Origin: Gemmatimonadota bacterium
GTDB lineage: Bacteria > Gemmatimonadota > Gemmatimonadetes > Longimicrobiales > Longimicrobiaceae
Assembly: GCA_019348265.1 (NCBI GenBank)
Contig: JAHWJV010000143.1
Span: 1 to 8,289 of the forward strand
Direction: 5' to 3'
DNA length: 8,289 nucleotides
Shown: one piece after another, positions 7,213 through 8,289 of the stretch
How the letters are laid out: each line of letters begins with the position of its first letter
Position numbering within the stretch: the first letter of the stretch is position 1
The notes under the pieces: model-generated
What the model saw: the letters and a program-made list of their open reading frames with translations, nothing else
Told to the model about the DNA's origin: nothing
Database searches by the model: none
Translations under genes and position numbers: made by a program

Positions 7213-7829
7213 CGCGTAAGGGCGTACACGAGGACGTTCACCCCGAAGCGCGTGTTGTCCGTGCCCAGGAACCTCTTGTTCACGGCATGGTAGTTCCACT
7301 CGGAGGCGTAATCTTTATTCGAGTAGAGCACGCCGATCCTCCCCCCGAAGCTCACCGCGTAAAGCTCCCGGTGCACGAGCCCATCACCCCAGCCGTTCAG
7401 CTCGTGGCTCGTGGTGGGCGGCCCGTCCTCGAAGACGAAGAACGAGCGGTAGAGCTCGTGCTCCTTGGGCAGGGGCTGGAGTGCGGCGGCGCCGAATAGA
7501 CGGTGTAGCTCGAGAGTCGCGCTACGGTGGAAGGCCCCGTCGATGTCGTGGTTGTGATCGTCGATGAAGAGAAGCCCCCCCCGTTCGACGAAGGCCCTCA
7601 CGTTGCGGCTCTCCGCGGCGTCGAAGCGCACGGGGAGGTGCCCGGTGAGGAAGACGAAGGGGTGCCGGAAGAGCTGAGGGCTACCGAGATCGACTACGAC
7701 GCCCTCCGGCGCCACCTCGATGTCCGTGTACTGCGCGAGCGAGTGGACGAGGTTCGCCGGCACGAGCGGCGCGGAGTCCCAGTCTCCGGACTGATAGCGC
7801 GCGGTGGCAAAGACGAAGGCCGCGCTCAC
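7209..7829 (-). CDS. DUF4159 domain protein
   Basis: A 206-residue protein that is essentially one DUF4159 domain from end to end. Seen: FVFATARYQSGDWDSAP at 5-21 (the family's opening strand, which usually reads F.F.R..Y..GDW), LTGHLPVRFDAAESRNVRAF (61-80), ERGGLLFIDDHNHDIDGAF (82-100), LPKEHELYRSFFVFEDG (120-136) and the closing VLYSNKDYASEW with FGVNVLVYALTR. The fold is thought to resemble a glutamine-amidotransferase or Rossmann-like sheet, with no proven activity. There is no signal peptide or membrane helix. The start is a GTG that overlaps the previous gene's stop as GTGA, and its own stop overlaps the next gene's GTG in the same way, so all three genes are probably translationally coupled. 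DUF4159 genes recur beside MoxR/DUF58/BatA genes. The molecular role is unknown. Confidence 0.9.
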   Translation of the reverse strand: MSAAFVFATARYQSGDWDSAPLVPANLVHSLAQYTDIEVAPEGVVVDLGSPQLFRHPFVFLTGHLPVRFDAAESRNVRAFVERGGLLFIDDHNHDIDGAFHRSATLELHRLFGAAALQPLPKEHELYRSFFVFEDGPPTTSHELNGWGDGLVHRELYAVSFGGRIGVLYSNKDYASEWNYHAVNKRFLGTDNTRFGVNVLVYALTR

Positions 7830-8289
7830 GGTCGGCCCCCGCCGAGCGCGCGGAAGTACGCCGCCGAAGTCGGGTCCACGGCAGCGGGCGAGAGCACTGG
7901 CGCGCTCGGCACGCCGCCGGCCGGCGACAGGAGCGCCAGCGCGCGCTGCGCGAGGCGCATCGCCTCCTCCGGGGCTCCCCGGCGGGCTGCTTCGGCTGCG
8001 CGCACCAGCATCGCCGGCGCGCTCGACCCGGCGCCGGGGTGCGCCAGGAGGCGGGCGGCGGCCCCACCCAGCTCCACGGCCGCCGCCCGCGAGCTCAAGC
8101 GGGGGATGCGCTCGAGGGTCGCCTCGAGCTCGGCGCGCGCCAGGGTGGCCGTCCGCACGGCCGGAGCGGGGCGGCGGCCGGAAGGGAGTGCGCCCTCCAG
8201 CTTTCCCGTTCCGCGTACTGCGGCCAGGTCCACCGGCGCGGCGTTCTGCCGCCCGCGGGCGAACACGCGCTCCGCCTCCCTGGACGCCT
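7826..8289 (-). CDS. Unrecognised Ala/Arg-rich helical protein, probably 5'-truncated by window edge
   Basis: I do not recognise this protein. The frame is open from the right edge to a TGA at 7826-7828 that overlaps the DUF4159 GTG, which supports it as a real, coupled gene. Visible content: VDLAAVRGTGKLEGALPSG near the start, then predicted helices rich in Ala, Arg, Glu and Leu (ATLARAELEATLERI, MLVRAAEAARRGAPEEAMRLAQRALALL) and a Pro/Ala-rich tail ending YFRALGGGRP. No signal or membrane segment is seen in this part. Two starts are possible. A GTG at 8266 has AGGGAGG 8 bases upstream and would give 146 residues. Alternatively the gene continues beyond the window, since the in-frame codons before 8266 read ASREAER, which looks like the same helical protein. 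I favour a partial gene. Its position suggests a component or accessory of the same envelope cluster. Confidence 0.65.
   Translation of the reverse strand, partial: ASREAERVFARGRQNAAPVDLAAVRGTGKLEGALPSGRRPAPAVRTATLARAELEATLERIPRLSSRAAAVELGGAAARLLAHPGAGSSAPAMLVRAAEAARRGAPEEAMRLAQRALALLSPAGGVPSAPVLSPAAVDPTSAAYFRALGGGRP
8275..8281 (-). promoter_or_regulatory. Possible ribosome binding site (AGGGAGG)
   Basis: AGGGAGG on the minus strand lies 8 bases before a GTG at 8266. If functional, it would make that GTG the start of a complete 146-residue protein. Purine-rich Arg/Glu codons of a continuing gene could produce the same string, so this is only a candidate. Confidence 0.35.

Noticed and set aside
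7213..7299. An N-terminal extension of the amidotransferase-like protein to 7299.
   Set aside because: It lies wholly inside the DUF4159 gene and would push the hydrophobic signal away from the N-terminus; the GTGA overlap start at 7212 fits the operon pattern.

Overview
The window is very GC-rich and every convincing gene lies on the minus strand. The genes are packed end to end, so the window reads right to left as one probable operon or two abutting ones. No RNA gene, mobile element, CRISPR array or convincing terminator was seen. The base composition, the frequent GTG starts, and the pairing of a DUF4159/glutamine-amidotransferase-like gene pair with Tat-signal TldD proteins suggest a soil-type bacterium such as a member of the Gemmatimonadota. 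Acidobacteriota or a related deep lineage is possible. This assignment is an inference from style, not from a marker gene.

In transcription order (8289 to 1): (i) the C-terminal part of an unrecognised Ala/Arg-rich helical protein; (ii) a DUF4159 protein; (iii) a membrane-anchored protein with a cysteine-free glutamine-amidotransferase-like domain. These three are joined by two 4-base GTGA stop/start overlaps, so they are probably translationally coupled. Genes of types (ii) and (iii) are typical members of MoxR-ATPase/DUF58/BatA envelope clusters, and the rest of such a cluster could lie beyond position 8289.

After a 103-base gap comes a TldD/TldE block: a TldD with a Tat signal peptide, a TldE (PmbA) without any signal peptide 5 bases downstream, and a second TldD with a Tat signal peptide 30 bases further on. 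Both TldD proteins carry the HExxxH zinc motif. The TldE lacks it, as expected for the non-catalytic partner. The last gene begins 9 bases after the second TldD. It is a probable lipoprotein sulfatase of the iduronate-2-sulfatase-like type and runs off the left edge.

The most notable points are one TldE flanked by two TldD paralogs, the presence of Tat signals on the TldD proteins only (suggesting co-export of TldE as a passenger), and an Asp in both TldD proteins where the third zinc ligand is normally Cys. A working picture is an envelope-located peptidase complex linked to a MoxR/BatA-type module and to a sulfatase. The functional link between the parts is inferred from gene order alone.
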